From Flavobacteriaceae bacterium (GTDB lineage Bacteria > Bacteroidota > Bacteroidia > Flavobacteriales > Flavobacteriaceae): 45,642 nucleotides of DNA. Location: assembly GCA_013215095.1 (NCBI GenBank), contig JABSPM010000065.1, positions 1 through 45,642 on the forward strand, written 5' to 3'. Every line of letters begins with the position of its first letter. The stretch's first letter is position 1. Made by a program: the position numbers and the translations under genes. Of this stretch, positions 23,496 to 32,246 are shown piece after piece. The notes under the pieces are model-generated. The model made no database searches. It saw nothing but the letters and a program-made list of their open reading frames with translations, and was not told the DNA's origin.

Positions 23496-25706
23496 ATGAC
23501 AGATGTAGATATTGAAAAAGAAAACGCAGCCATTGCAGCCGCTTATAAAGAACTCTTAAAAATTAGTTATCGCACCCTTTCGGATGAAGATAAAAAGCTA
23601 ATTAGAAAGGCGTTTGATATTGCCGTAGATGCGCACAAAGAACAGCGCAGAAAATCTGGTGAGGCGTACATATTTCATCCTATTGCTGTAGCCAAAATTG
23701 TGGCTTATGAAATTGGATTGGATGCCACTTCTATTGCTGCCGCTTTATTACATGATGTCGTTGAGGACTGTCCTGATTATACCATAGATGACATACAGCA
23801 ACTGTTTGGTGAAACGGTTGCACGTATTGTTGATGGATTAACCAAAATATCGTCGCTAAATAAAGACATGAATGTCTCTATGCAAGCAGAAAATTTCAGA
23901 AAAATGTTATTGACGCTCAATGACGATGTTCGTGTGATTATCATTAAAATTGCAGACCGTTTACACAATATGCAAACGATGGGCTCAATGCGCCCAGATA
24001 AACAAGTGAAAATTGCATCCGAGACCCTTTATATATACGCTCCATTAGCACACCGCATTGGCCTTTATAATATTAAAACCGAGCTCGAAGATCTTGGACT
24101 AAAATATACCGAACCTGATGTATATCATGATATCTTAAATAAAATTGAAGACAGCAAAGAAGAACAAGATGCCTACATCAAACAAATAAGTGACCTACTT
24201 AAAACCTCATTGGACCGCGAAGGTTTTGACTATGAAATCAAAGGGCGTCCAAAATCTATTTTCTCTATTCGCAGAAAAATGGTAAAACAAGGGGTCTCTT
24301 TCGATGAAGTCTATGACAAATTTGCAGTACGAATTATTTATAAATCTAAACTTGAGGATGAAAAATTTCATGCTTGGAAAATTTATTCTATTGTAACCGA
24401 CCATTTTAGACCCAACCCTACCCGACTAAGGGATTGGATTTCTTCGCCAAAATCTACGGGATATGAAGCTTTACACATTACTGTAATGGGGCCAAAAGGA
24501 CGATGGGTAGAAGTCCAAATACGCAGTGACCGAATGAATGAAATTGCAGAGAAAGGTTATGCTGCTCACTATAAATATAAACAAGAAAAAACCAAAGATG
24601 ATAGTTTAGATACTTGGATAAGCAAACTCCAAGAAGCACTAGAAAATCCAGAAGTAAATGCCGTTGATTTTGTAGAACAGTTTAAACTCAACCTATACTC
24701 TAAAGAAATTTTTGTCTTTACACCAAAAGGTGACCTTAAGTCTTTACCCAAAGGCGCAACACCTTTAGATTTTTCGTTTAGTATTCATACAGAAGTAGGA
24801 ATGAAAACAAGAGGCGCTAAAGTCAATGGAAAACTCGTACCTCTAAGTCATGTTCTTCAGAGTGGTGATCAAGTAGATATACTCACCTCTGATACCGCCA
24901 AACCTAATGCCAATTGGTTAGAATATGCTACAACTGCTCGCGCACGTACCAAGATAAAATCTTCACTAAAAGAAGAGAAAAAAATCATTGCAGAAGAAGG
25001 CAAAGAAATTTTAAGACGCAAATTGAAACAACTTAAGATAACATTAAATGAAAAATCAGTAAACGAACTGGTAAGTTATTTTAAGCTTAAAACCAGTTTA
25101 GATTTGTTTTATAGAGTTGGTATAGCTACTATAGATAATACCATGCTTAAAGATTTTGCATCTTCGAGAAGCAATACACTAGTAACCTTTATAAAAGACA
25201 AAATAAGACGTAAACAGGGGGTCAAAAAAGAAGAACTTGAAAAAGATGAAATTACTTCTAAATATGACATGCTGGTCTTTGACAAAGAAGAACATCTTTC
25301 TTACAAAATTTCGAGTTGCTGTAACCCTATACCAGGCGACCCTGTTTTTGGATTTCTATCTATAAATCAAGGCATTAAAGTCCATAAAAAAAACTGTCCA
25401 AATGCTTTAAGTTTACAATCCAATTACGCCTATAGAATCATGACGGCAAAATGGATTGATTCCTCACAGCAAGAATTTACTGCCGTTATCAAGATGACCG
25501 GGCTAGATGATCTTGGACTTGTTAATGACGTTACAAAAGTAATCTCTGACAACATGAATGTTAATATAAAAAACATTAGTTTTGACACGAATGACGGCGT
25601 ATTTTCAGGAAAAATCACAGTCGTTGTTAAGAACAATAATTTGGTTAAAAAGTTAATGGATAAACTCAAAAAAATTAATGGTATAGAAAAAGTTAGAAGA
25701 GTTTAA
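23496..25706 (+). CDS. Bifunctional (p)ppGpp synthetase/hydrolase (RelA/SpoT, Rel)
   Basis: A 736-residue long RSH enzyme that makes and degrades the stringent-response alarmone. The hydrolase HD domain is intact: HPIAVAKIV (His61) and ALLHDVVEDC (His86-Asp87), so both activities are expected. The synthetase domain has KGRPKSIFSIRRKM, FDEVYDKFAVRIIY, SSPKSTGYEALHITV and EVQIRSDRMNEIAEKGYAAH. Then come the TGS domain (EIFVFTPKGDLKSLPKGATP), the SCCNPIPGDPVFGF zinc-finger-like segment and a C-terminal ACT domain. A TAATTTTG box at 23469-23476 lies 19 nt before the ATG. The Fur-family gene follows after 27 nt. Confidence 0.95.
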   Translation: MTDVDIEKENAAIAAAYKELLKISYRTLSDEDKKLIRKAFDIAVDAHKEQRRKSGEAYIFHPIAVAKIVAYEIGLDATSIAAALLHDVVEDCPDYTIDDIQQLFGETVARIVDGLTKISSLNKDMNVSMQAENFRKMLLTLNDDVRVIIIKIADRLHNMQTMGSMRPDKQVKIASETLYIYAPLAHRIGLYNIKTELEDLGLKYTEPDVYHDILNKIEDSKEEQDAYIKQISDLLKTSLDREGFDYEIKGRPKSIFSIRRKMVKQGVSFDEVYDKFAVRIIYKSKLEDEKFHAWKIYSIVTDHFRPNPTRLRDWISSPKSTGYEALHITVMGPKGRWVEVQIRSDRMNEIAEKGYAAHYKYKQEKTKDDSLDTWISKLQEALENPEVNAVDFVEQFKLNLYSKEIFVFTPKGDLKSLPKGATPLDFSFSIHTEVGMKTRGAKVNGKLVPLSHVLQSGDQVDILTSDTAKPNANWLEYATTARARTKIKSSLKEEKKIIAEEGKEILRRKLKQLKITLNEKSVNELVSYFKLKTSLDLFYRVGIATIDNTMLKDFASSRSNTLVTFIKDKIRRKQGVKKEELEKDEITSKYDMLVFDKEEHLSYKISSCCNPIPGDPVFGFLSINQGIKVHKKNCPNALSLQSNYAYRIMTAKWIDSSQQEFTAVIKMTGLDDLGLVNDVTKVISDNMNVNIKNISFDTNDGVFSGKITVVVKNNNLVKKLMDKLKKINGIEKVRRV

Positions 25707-25733
25707 AAATTAATGTAAATTTGCACCAGTTTT

Positions 25734-26192
25734 ATGAGCACAAAAATAGAAAATAAAAATCAAGACATTGTAAAGAATGTCTTTACCAAATTTTTAGAAG
25801 ATAATGGACATCGAAAAACGCCAGAACGTTTTGCCATTCTTCAAGAAATTTATGACAGTGCTGAGCATTTCGATATTGAATCGTTATACATCAGTATGAA
25901 AAACAAAAAATATCGTGTTTCTCGCGCCACGCTGTACAATACTATTGAGCTTTTATTGGAATGTTCATTAGTAAGAAAACATCAATTTGGGCAAAGTCAG
26001 GCGCATTATGAAAAGTCTTATTTTGACAAACAGCACGACCATGTCATTTTAACAGATACTGGTGAAGTTATAGAGTTTTGCGACCCAAGAATTCAATCGA
26101 TCAAAAAAACGATTGAAGAAGTTTTTGATATTGAAATTGACAATCACTCACTCTACTTTTACGGCACAAGAAAACAACAAGAAAACAACTAA
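25734..26192 (+). CDS. Fur-family transcriptional regulator
   Basis: A 152-residue regulator. The N-terminal winged helix is clear ([53 protein letters not shown]). The metal-sensing domain has [20 protein letters not shown] with the HDH at 101-103. Only one Cys (116) remains and there is no CxxC pair, so the structural zinc site of Fur and PerR is missing. Which metal or signal it senses cannot be told; the HDH and Glu residues could suffice for an Fe or Mn site. An exact TAAATTTG -7 box (25716-25723) ends 10 nt before the ATG. purA starts 12 nt after its stop, so it may be co-transcribed. Confidence 0.88.
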   Translation: MSTKIENKNQDIVKNVFTKFLEDNGHRKTPERFAILQEIYDSAEHFDIESLYISMKNKKYRVSRATLYNTIELLLECSLVRKHQFGQSQAHYEKSYFDKQHDHVILTDTGEVIEFCDPRIQSIKKTIEEVFDIEIDNHSLYFYGTRKQQENN

Positions 26193-26204
26193 CATAAAAA
26201 CATA

Positions 26205-27476
26205 ATGGCAGTAGATTTACTACTAGGATTACAATGGGGAGACGAATGCAAAGGTAAAATTGTTGATGTCCTAACCTCCAACTACAACCTTATTGCTAGA
26301 TTTCAAGGTGGACCAAATGCTGGTCATACGTTAGTATTTAATGGCAAAAAACATGTATTACACACTATTCCCTCAGGGATTTTTCATGATAACGCCACTA
26401 ATCTCGTAGGAAATGGGGTAGTTATAGACCCTGTAATTTTTAAAAAAGAATTAGACAAACTTGAAGCACAAGGTGTTGATTATAGAAAATCATTACTTAT
26501 TTCTAGAAAAGCGCATTTAATCTTACCAACACACAGATTATTAGACGCTGCTAGTGAAACTGCTAAAGGAAAAGCAAAAATTGGCTCTACATTAAAAGGT
26601 ATTGGACCAACATATATGGACAAAACTGGTAGAAACGGTATTCGTGTTGGAGACATTGAATTAGATGGATGGAAACAGCGCTATAGAACTTTAGCCAACA
26701 AACATGAGGCAATGATAGCATTCCATAATGTTGACATCCAATATGAACTCAAAGAATTAGAAGCCGAATTCTTTGACGCTATAGAAACACTTAAAGAATT
26801 GACCTTTATAGACTCTGAGGAGTACGTATTCCAAGCTATAAAAGACGGTAAATCTATCTTAGCTGAAGGTGCTCAAGGCTCTCTATTAGACATTGATTTT
26901 GGAACTTATCCATTTGTAACCTCATCAAACACTACTGCAGCAGGTGCTTGTACGGGACTAGGTATTGCACCAAATAAAATTGCGGATGTTTTTGGTATAT
27001 TCAAAGCCTATACGACGCGCGTAGGTTCTGGTCCATTCCCTACAGAATTATTTGATGATATTGGAGAGACAATGGGACGTGTTGGACATGAGTTTGGAGC
27101 AACAACAGGTCGCCGTCGTCGCTGTGGATGGCTAGACTTAGTAGCACTTAAATACGCATGTCAAGTAAATGGCGTTACCCAATTAATGATGATGAAGGCA
27201 GATGTACTTTCAGGATTTGACACCTTAAAAATATGTACTGCATACGAATATAAAGGAGAACGCATTACGCATCTTCCTTACAATATTGAAGCCGAAAACA
27301 TCACACCAATCTATACCGAAATGAAAGGTTGGAAAGAAAATTTAACCGAAATGGAAGATGGCTCTCAATTGCCTCAAGAATTAAACGACTATATTGTCTT
27401 TTTAGAGAACGCATTAGAAACGCCCATAAAAATTGTTTCTGTAGGTCCAGATAGAAAACAAACTATCTTTAGATAA
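26205..27476 (+). CDS. purA: Adenylosuccinate synthetase, with Cys in the phosphate loop
   Basis: A 423-residue PurA that joins IMP and aspartate using GTP, the first committed step to AMP. Landmarks are present: GLQWGDE at the start, GGPNAGHTLVFNGKKHVLHT with the catalytic His, GSTLKGIGPTYMDKTGR, SNTTAAGACTGLG, RVGSGPFPTEL and TTGRRRRCGWLDL. The near-universal GDEGKGK phosphate loop reads GDECKGK: residue 15 is Cys (codon TGC at 26247-26249) in place of Gly. Asp13 and Lys16 are kept. This is either a lineage-specific change or a sequence error. It is followed by a terminator about 20 nt after the stop. Confidence 0.96.
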   Translation: MAVDLLLGLQWGDECKGKIVDVLTSNYNLIARFQGGPNAGHTLVFNGKKHVLHTIPSGIFHDNATNLVGNGVVIDPVIFKKELDKLEAQGVDYRKSLLISRKAHLILPTHRLLDAASETAKGKAKIGSTLKGIGPTYMDKTGRNGIRVGDIELDGWKQRYRTLANKHEAMIAFHNVDIQYELKELEAEFFDAIETLKELTFIDSEEYVFQAIKDGKSILAEGAQGSLLDIDFGTYPFVTSSNTTAAGACTGLGIAPNKIADVFGIFKAYTTRVGSGPFPTELFDDIGETMGRVGHEFGATTGRRRRCGWLDLVALKYACQVNGVTQLMMMKADVLSGFDTLKICTAYEYKGERITHLPYNIEAENITPIYTEMKGWKENLTEMEDGSQLPQELNDYIVFLENALETPIKIVSVGPDRKQTIFR

Positions 27477-27498
27477 GCTTATCCATTTTGCAACACAC

Positions 27499-27532
27499 AA
27501 AAGGGGTCTATCAGTAATGATAGGCCTTTTAT
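27499..27532 (+). terminator. Rho-independent terminator after purA
   Basis: A hairpin made of GGGGTCTATCA and TGATAGGCCTT (with G-U pairs, loop GTAA) is followed by TTTT and AT-rich sequence. It lies about 25 nt after the purA stop codon and faces rightward. Confidence 0.65.
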
Positions 27533-27575
27533 ATTAAATCTTTCTTAATCTATAATATTACATCATTATATTGCT

Positions 27576-27583
27576 TATTTTTG
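27576..27583 (+). promoter_or_regulatory. -7 box upstream of the OstA-like gene
   Basis: TATTTTTG matches TAnnTTTG exactly and lies 17 nt before the TTG start at 27601. No clear TTG is seen at the -33 position, so support comes from the -7 box and its place after the purA terminator. A transcript starting about 7 nt downstream would exclude the alternative TTG at 27571 as a start. Confidence 0.4.
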
Positions 27584-27600
27584 TGCTAAATCACTACAAA

Positions 27601-29412
27601 TTGAAACTTAGATTACCACATATTTGCTTCATATTTTGTCTACTATTTCTTTTCCATACAGAAGCACAAGAACGCAGAAAAATTCAATTTGAATATGCTG
27701 GATTTTTAGACAAAAATGAAGACAAACACCCAGGCGCTTTTGTCTTTACGAGAGACGATTCTCAGCAAGTACATATCATTCACGAAGGTGTGAACCTATT
27801 CTGTGACAAAGCTGTACATTATAAAAATGAAGATTTTGTAGAAGCTTATGGCAATGTCAAAGTAATACAAGGTGACAGCATTAATATGGTGTCTAAATAT
27901 GTAGAATATAGTGGTAAAACCAAAATAGCCTTTGCCAGTGGTGATGTCGTTTTAACAGAACCCTCCTCTACTCTTGCCACAGACACATTGTACTTTGACA
28001 GAGTAAAACAACAGGCTTTCTATAAAAGTTATGGAACAGTAGTAAAAGATTCCTCTGGCACCATTACAAGCCAACGCGGTCACTACTATATGGCTAGTAA
28101 AAAATATCAATTTATCAATGATGTAAAACTCGTCAACACCTCATACACCATAGATACAAATCAGCTCGACTTTTACTCAGAAACTGGTCATGCCTATCTA
28201 TATGGACCAACTCATATTACTGGAGAAAAGACCAATATCTATTGTGAACGTGGTTTTTATGACACTGAAAACGATGAAGGGCATTTTATGCGCAGCTCAA
28301 AAATATTCTACGAAAACAGAATTGTAGAAGGCGATAGTTTATACTTTAATCGTGCTAGAAATTATGCCTCCGCCATTAATAACATTACAGTTACAGACAC
28401 TGTGAACAATACCGTTATCAAAGGGCATCATGCAGAAGTATTTAGAGACAAAGATTCCGTATTTATTACCAAGCGTGCTTTGGCTATTAGTGTGCAAGAA
28501 AGAGATTCTGTTTATATTCATGGCGATACTATAATGGTTACTGGTAAAGCAGAAAATAGAATTACTAGAGCCTTTCATAATGTAAAAATATACAAAACAG
28601 ACCTTAGCGGGAAAGCGGATTCTATTCATGTCAACCATAAAACGGGTTTAACTCAAATGATGACTCTAGACCGTTTTACATCTAAAGATGCTTTTGCTAA
28701 AAAACGTCGTCCTATACTGTGGAATTTAGACAATCAAATGACCGGAGATTCTATCCACTTGATATCAAATGTTGAAACTGAAAAGCTTGACAGCCTTAAC
28801 GTTTTTTATAACGCTTTTTTAATTAGTAAAGATACAGTTCAAGGTGCTGATGGTTTCAATCAAATTAAAGGGCGAACGCTTATCGGTTTATTTAAAGACA
28901 ATGCTCTCTATAACGTGGACATTATAAAGAACGCCGAAAAAATATATTATTCAAGAAATGAAGAAGGAGAACTCGTAGGTATTGACAAATCTAAATCAGG
29001 AAAAATAAATATTAAAATTTCTGAAAACGAGATTCAAGAAATCCGATTAATTAATCAAATTGATGGGACAATACATCCAGAAGAAGAGTTTCCAGAAAAC
29101 TCTAAGCTTTTCAGGGGCTTTCATTGGAGAAAAGAAGAACGTCCAAATAGCGTAGAAGACTTATTTAAGGATGACCCTCCTCTAGAACTCCCTACAATAC
29201 AAGGACTTAAAGATTATACTCCGCCAAACGATTTTGAAGATGAAGATGTACTGAAGCGTGTTAAAGCTGCTGGTAAAGATTCTAAAGATTCAAATAAAGC
29301 AGCAAGACGCTTATCTAATACTGCCTCTAATACTAAGGTGTCGACACCAATATTATCTTCCTTTAAAAGCGAAAAAAATAAGCAACCCCCTATAAAGCAA
29401 AAAGACCATTAA
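27601..29412 (+). CDS. OstA-like (LptA/LptD N-domain) LPS-transport protein, TTG start
   Basis: A 603-residue protein. No ATG precedes the signal peptide, and the TTG at 27601 gives a classic one (MKLRLPHICFIFCLLFLF then HTEAQ). Most of the chain is repetitive beta structure of the OstA/LptA jelly-roll type: recurring segments such as YVEYSGKTKIAFASGDVVLT, TDTLYFDRVKQQAFYKSYG and HAEVFRDKDSVFI, each about 20-25 residues. LptA-like proteins form a periplasmic bridge that carries LPS from the inner to the outer membrane. This Bacteroidota version is much longer than E. coli LptA and ends in a basic, low-complexity tail (~530-603). Its stop codon overlaps the proposed ATT start of the next gene. 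Confidence 0.85.
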   Translation: MKLRLPHICFIFCLLFLFHTEAQERRKIQFEYAGFLDKNEDKHPGAFVFTRDDSQQVHIIHEGVNLFCDKAVHYKNEDFVEAYGNVKVIQGDSINMVSKYVEYSGKTKIAFASGDVVLTEPSSTLATDTLYFDRVKQQAFYKSYGTVVKDSSGTITSQRGHYYMASKKYQFINDVKLVNTSYTIDTNQLDFYSETGHAYLYGPTHITGEKTNIYCERGFYDTENDEGHFMRSSKIFYENRIVEGDSLYFNRARNYASAINNITVTDTVNNTVIKGHHAEVFRDKDSVFITKRALAISVQERDSVYIHGDTIMVTGKAENRITRAFHNVKIYKTDLSGKADSIHVNHKTGLTQMMTLDRFTSKDAFAKKRRPILWNLDNQMTGDSIHLISNVETEKLDSLNVFYNAFLISKDTVQGADGFNQIKGRTLIGLFKDNALYNVDIIKNAEKIYYSRNEEGELVGIDKSKSGKINIKISENEIQEIRLINQIDGTIHPEEEFPENSKLFRGFHWRKEERPNSVEDLFKDDPPLELPTIQGLKDYTPPNDFEDEDVLKRVKAAGKDSKDSNKAARRLSNTASNTKVSTPILSSFKSEKNKQPPIKQKDH

Positions 29413-30589
29413 ATCTGATTTTTTTAAATACCAAGCCCAAACTACACCACACCCTTTAGCTCAAGAAATATCCTATGCTAAAGGCAGTTATATTTACGAT
29501 AGAGATAATAAAGCATATCTCGATTTTGTAGCTGGTGTCTCTGCATGCAGCCTAGGGCATCGACATCCAAAGATTATTGCCGCAATAAAAAGTCAATTAG
29601 ACAAATATCTCCATGTAATGGTCTATGGCGAGTACATTCAAAAACCCGCAGTAGAACTCTCCAAGCTCATCGCTAAAAATCTCCCGAAGCCTTTAGAGAC
29701 AACCTATCTAACCAATTCCGGAACTGAAGCTATTGAAGGTGCTCTAAAACTGGCAAGACGATTTACTGGTAGAACTGAAATTATTGCAGCCCATAAAGCC
29801 TATCATGGAAATACAATGGGTGCATTAAGTGTCATGGGATTTGAAGCGCGCAAACAAGCATTTCGTCCTTTAATTCCAGATATACGTTTTATTACTTTTA
29901 ACACTTTAGATGAACTCAAGCATATTACCCGCAAAACTGCGGCGGTTATCTTAGAAACGATTCAAGGTGGAGCAGGATTTATTGAACCTCAAAACGACTA
30001 TCTTAAAAAGGTAAGAGAGCGCTGTGACGCCGTTGGTGCGTTACTTATTTTGGACGAAATCCAACCAGGTATTGGTCGTACAGGAAAACTTTTTGGTTTT
30101 GAACATTATAAGTGTACCCCAGATATTGTCGTTACTGGAAAAGGTCTTGGAGGCGGACTTCCTATTGGAGCATTTACAGCTTCTGAAGCTATGATGGCTA
30201 GCTTAAAAGACAACCCCAAATTAGGACATATTACTACTTTTGGAGGAAATCCAGTAATTGCAGCCGCCGCTTTGGCGACCTTAAAAGAAATTACAACATC
30301 TAATCTAATAGAGGAGACGTTTAAGAAAGAAGCGCTTATAAGAGCGCATCTCAAACATCCCTTAATTCAAGAAATCAGAGGAAAAGGATTGATGTTAGCC
30401 GCATTAACACCATCAGCAGAACTGACAAATAAAGTCATTTTAAAATGTCAGGACGAAGGTCTCATTTTATTTTGGCTACTCTTTGAACCTAGAGCAATAC
30501 GCATAACACCTCCGCTTACAATTTCTGAGGTTGAAATTATCAAAGGCTGTTCCATTATAAAAAAAGTGTTAAATACCATGACTATTTAA
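29408..30589 (+). CDS. Class III aminotransferase (acetylornithine-type family), ATT start codon
   Basis: A 393-residue PLP enzyme of fold type I, class III. The catalytic Lys245 is in VVTGKGLGGGLPIGAF, and the PLP-ring Asp216 is in LLILDEIQPGIGRTGKL. TNSGTEAIEGALKLARR binds the phosphate. Homology-grade coding continues well upstream of the first in-frame ATG (29618): SYIYDRDNKAYLDFVAGVSA and GHRHPKIIAAI. The frame closes at a TAA at 29393-29395, and no ATG, GTG, TTG or CTG falls in the gap, so the start is most likely ATT at 29408 (I/M-KSDFFKYQAQTTPHP), overlapping the upstream TAA. The amino acceptor and donor cannot be read from the sequence. Confidence 0.88.
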   Translation: MKSDFFKYQAQTTPHPLAQEISYAKGSYIYDRDNKAYLDFVAGVSACSLGHRHPKIIAAIKSQLDKYLHVMVYGEYIQKPAVELSKLIAKNLPKPLETTYLTNSGTEAIEGALKLARRFTGRTEIIAAHKAYHGNTMGALSVMGFEARKQAFRPLIPDIRFITFNTLDELKHITRKTAAVILETIQGGAGFIEPQNDYLKKVRERCDAVGALLILDEIQPGIGRTGKLFGFEHYKCTPDIVVTGKGLGGGLPIGAFTASEAMMASLKDNPKLGHITTFGGNPVIAAAALATLKEITTSNLIEETFKKEALIRAHLKHPLIQEIRGKGLMLAALTPSAELTNKVILKCQDEGLILFWLLFEPRAIRITPPLTISEVEIIKGCSIIKKVLNTMTI

Positions 30590-30768
30590 CACAATAAAAT
30601 ATGCTTTTTCAAAACACAATTTGAACTAAAAATTAACGTTTAATTATAGCACTTGCTAAGCATTTCAAGTTAAGATGTTAATTACTTTGTTAAAAACATT
30701 AGACTACAAATGACATTTTCAACCCAATAGAATAGTAACTTTATTTCAGCGAACTTTTAAAACCTAAT

Positions 30769-32169
30769 ATGGAGTTTAGTCAATTTGACAACCAACAGAA
30801 CTTATCAATCACAAAGTTTGAGTCTATGCTAAAAACAAATCATATTTTGTTTTTTGACTCAAATGAATTTGAAAGTATCATTAACCATTATTTAGAAAAT
30901 GGTAAAATGGCTTTGGCTAAAAAAGCTATTAAGCTCGGCTTAGAGCAGCACCCTACATCGTTTAATCTTAAGCTTTTTCAAGTTGAAATTTATGTCTTTG
31001 AAAACAAACTAGATGAAGCTAATATTTTACTCAATATCCTTTATGAATTGGAACCATCAAATGAAGAGATATACATTCAAAAAGCCAACATCTACTCCAA
31101 ACGAGACCAACATCAAAAAGCAATAGACTTATTAAAAAAAGCCATAGAAATCACAGAAGACCCGGCAGAACTATATGCTTTAATTGGTATGGAGCACTTG
31201 TTCTTAGATGAATTTGAAGCGGCTAAAGATAATTTTATACGCTGTCTCGAACATGATTATGAAGATTATTCTTCACTTTATAATGTTATTTACTGTTTTG
31301 ATTTATTAGAAGAACACGCTGCTGCTATTAACTATCTAAATATTTATCTAGAACGCAACCCATATTGTGAGGTTGCATGGCATCAACTCGGTAAACAATA
31401 TGTGACGCTAAATGCATTACAAAAAGCACTAACAGCTTTTGACTTTGCCATTATTTCAGACGATACTTTTATAGGAGCCTATTTAGAAAAAGGAAAGGTT
31501 CTAGAGCAACTAAAGCGTTTTGAAGAAGCAATAGAAAACTATAGAATTACCTTGGCATTAGATGACCCTACCTCTTTTGCTTTATTAAGAATAGGATATT
31601 GTTATGAAAAATTGAAACAAAAAGATTTAGCCTTACACTATTATTATAAAACCGTTGAAGAAGACCCCTTATTAGACAAAGGCTGGATTGCTATTACTAA
31701 TTTTTACAATAAGTCTAAAAACTATAGTAAAGCCCTATACTATATTAATAAAGCGATTCATATAGATAGTGAAAATGTCGCCTATTGGAAACTATACGCC
31801 CAGATTAATAAGCGTTTAAATTTCATGAAAGCAGCAGAACAGGGTTATAAACGTAGCTTAGAATTAGGCAATTACGAATTAGATACGTGGTTATATCGTG
31901 CAGATATCCTAATACACCTTGAAGACTATGAATCTGCACTGGAAAACCTTAAGCAATCTGCAGAATTTTACCCAGAACACGAAGAAATAGAATATCGCCT
32001 AGCTGGCTTGCACTTTAGACTTAACAATTATGACGCGGCCTATACGCATCTTAGCAATGGCTTACGTATCAATGCGCAACACTATTTTATTATAGAAGAA
32101 TTGTTTCCTGAAGTATTCGCGCGTAAGACCGTTCAAGAGATTATTAGAAGATTTAACGCGTCACAATAA
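30769..32169 (+). CDS. Tetratricopeptide repeat protein
   Basis: A 466-residue cytoplasmic protein made almost wholly of TPR helices, with about eleven repeats (for example AKKAIKLGLEQHPTSFNLKL, QKANIYSKRDQHQKAIDLLK, LGKQYVTLNALQKALTAFDF, GYCYEKLKQKDLALHYYYKT). It has no signal peptide or membrane helix. The acidic surface and full-length superhelix suggest a scaffold that binds other proteins; the partner is unknown. It is preceded by a 179-nt gap with a TAACTTTA element close to the -7 consensus. It lies 77 nt upstream of the first DUF368 gene, so a shared transcript is possible but not certain. Confidence 0.85.
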   Translation: MEFSQFDNQQNLSITKFESMLKTNHILFFDSNEFESIINHYLENGKMALAKKAIKLGLEQHPTSFNLKLFQVEIYVFENKLDEANILLNILYELEPSNEEIYIQKANIYSKRDQHQKAIDLLKKAIEITEDPAELYALIGMEHLFLDEFEAAKDNFIRCLEHDYEDYSSLYNVIYCFDLLEEHAAAINYLNIYLERNPYCEVAWHQLGKQYVTLNALQKALTAFDFAIISDDTFIGAYLEKGKVLEQLKRFEEAIENYRITLALDDPTSFALLRIGYCYEKLKQKDLALHYYYKTVEEDPLLDKGWIAITNFYNKSKNYSKALYYINKAIHIDSENVAYWKLYAQINKRLNFMKAAEQGYKRSLELGNYELDTWLYRADILIHLEDYESALENLKQSAEFYPEHEEIEYRLAGLHFRLNNYDAAYTHLSNGLRINAQHYFIIEELFPEVFARKTVQEIIRRFNASQ

Positions 32170-32246
32170 ACGGTATTAATCTCAGATAATTTAAACGCAT
32201 TTAATGCACAAAATTGCATACCTTTAGCTTCCAATTTTTTTTTGTG

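Noticed and set aside
29618-30589. Taking the ATG at 29618 as the start of the aminotransferase
   Set aside because: It would delete 70 residues that clearly match the family's N-terminal part (YIYDRDNKAYLDFVAG) and leave them as unexplained open frame.
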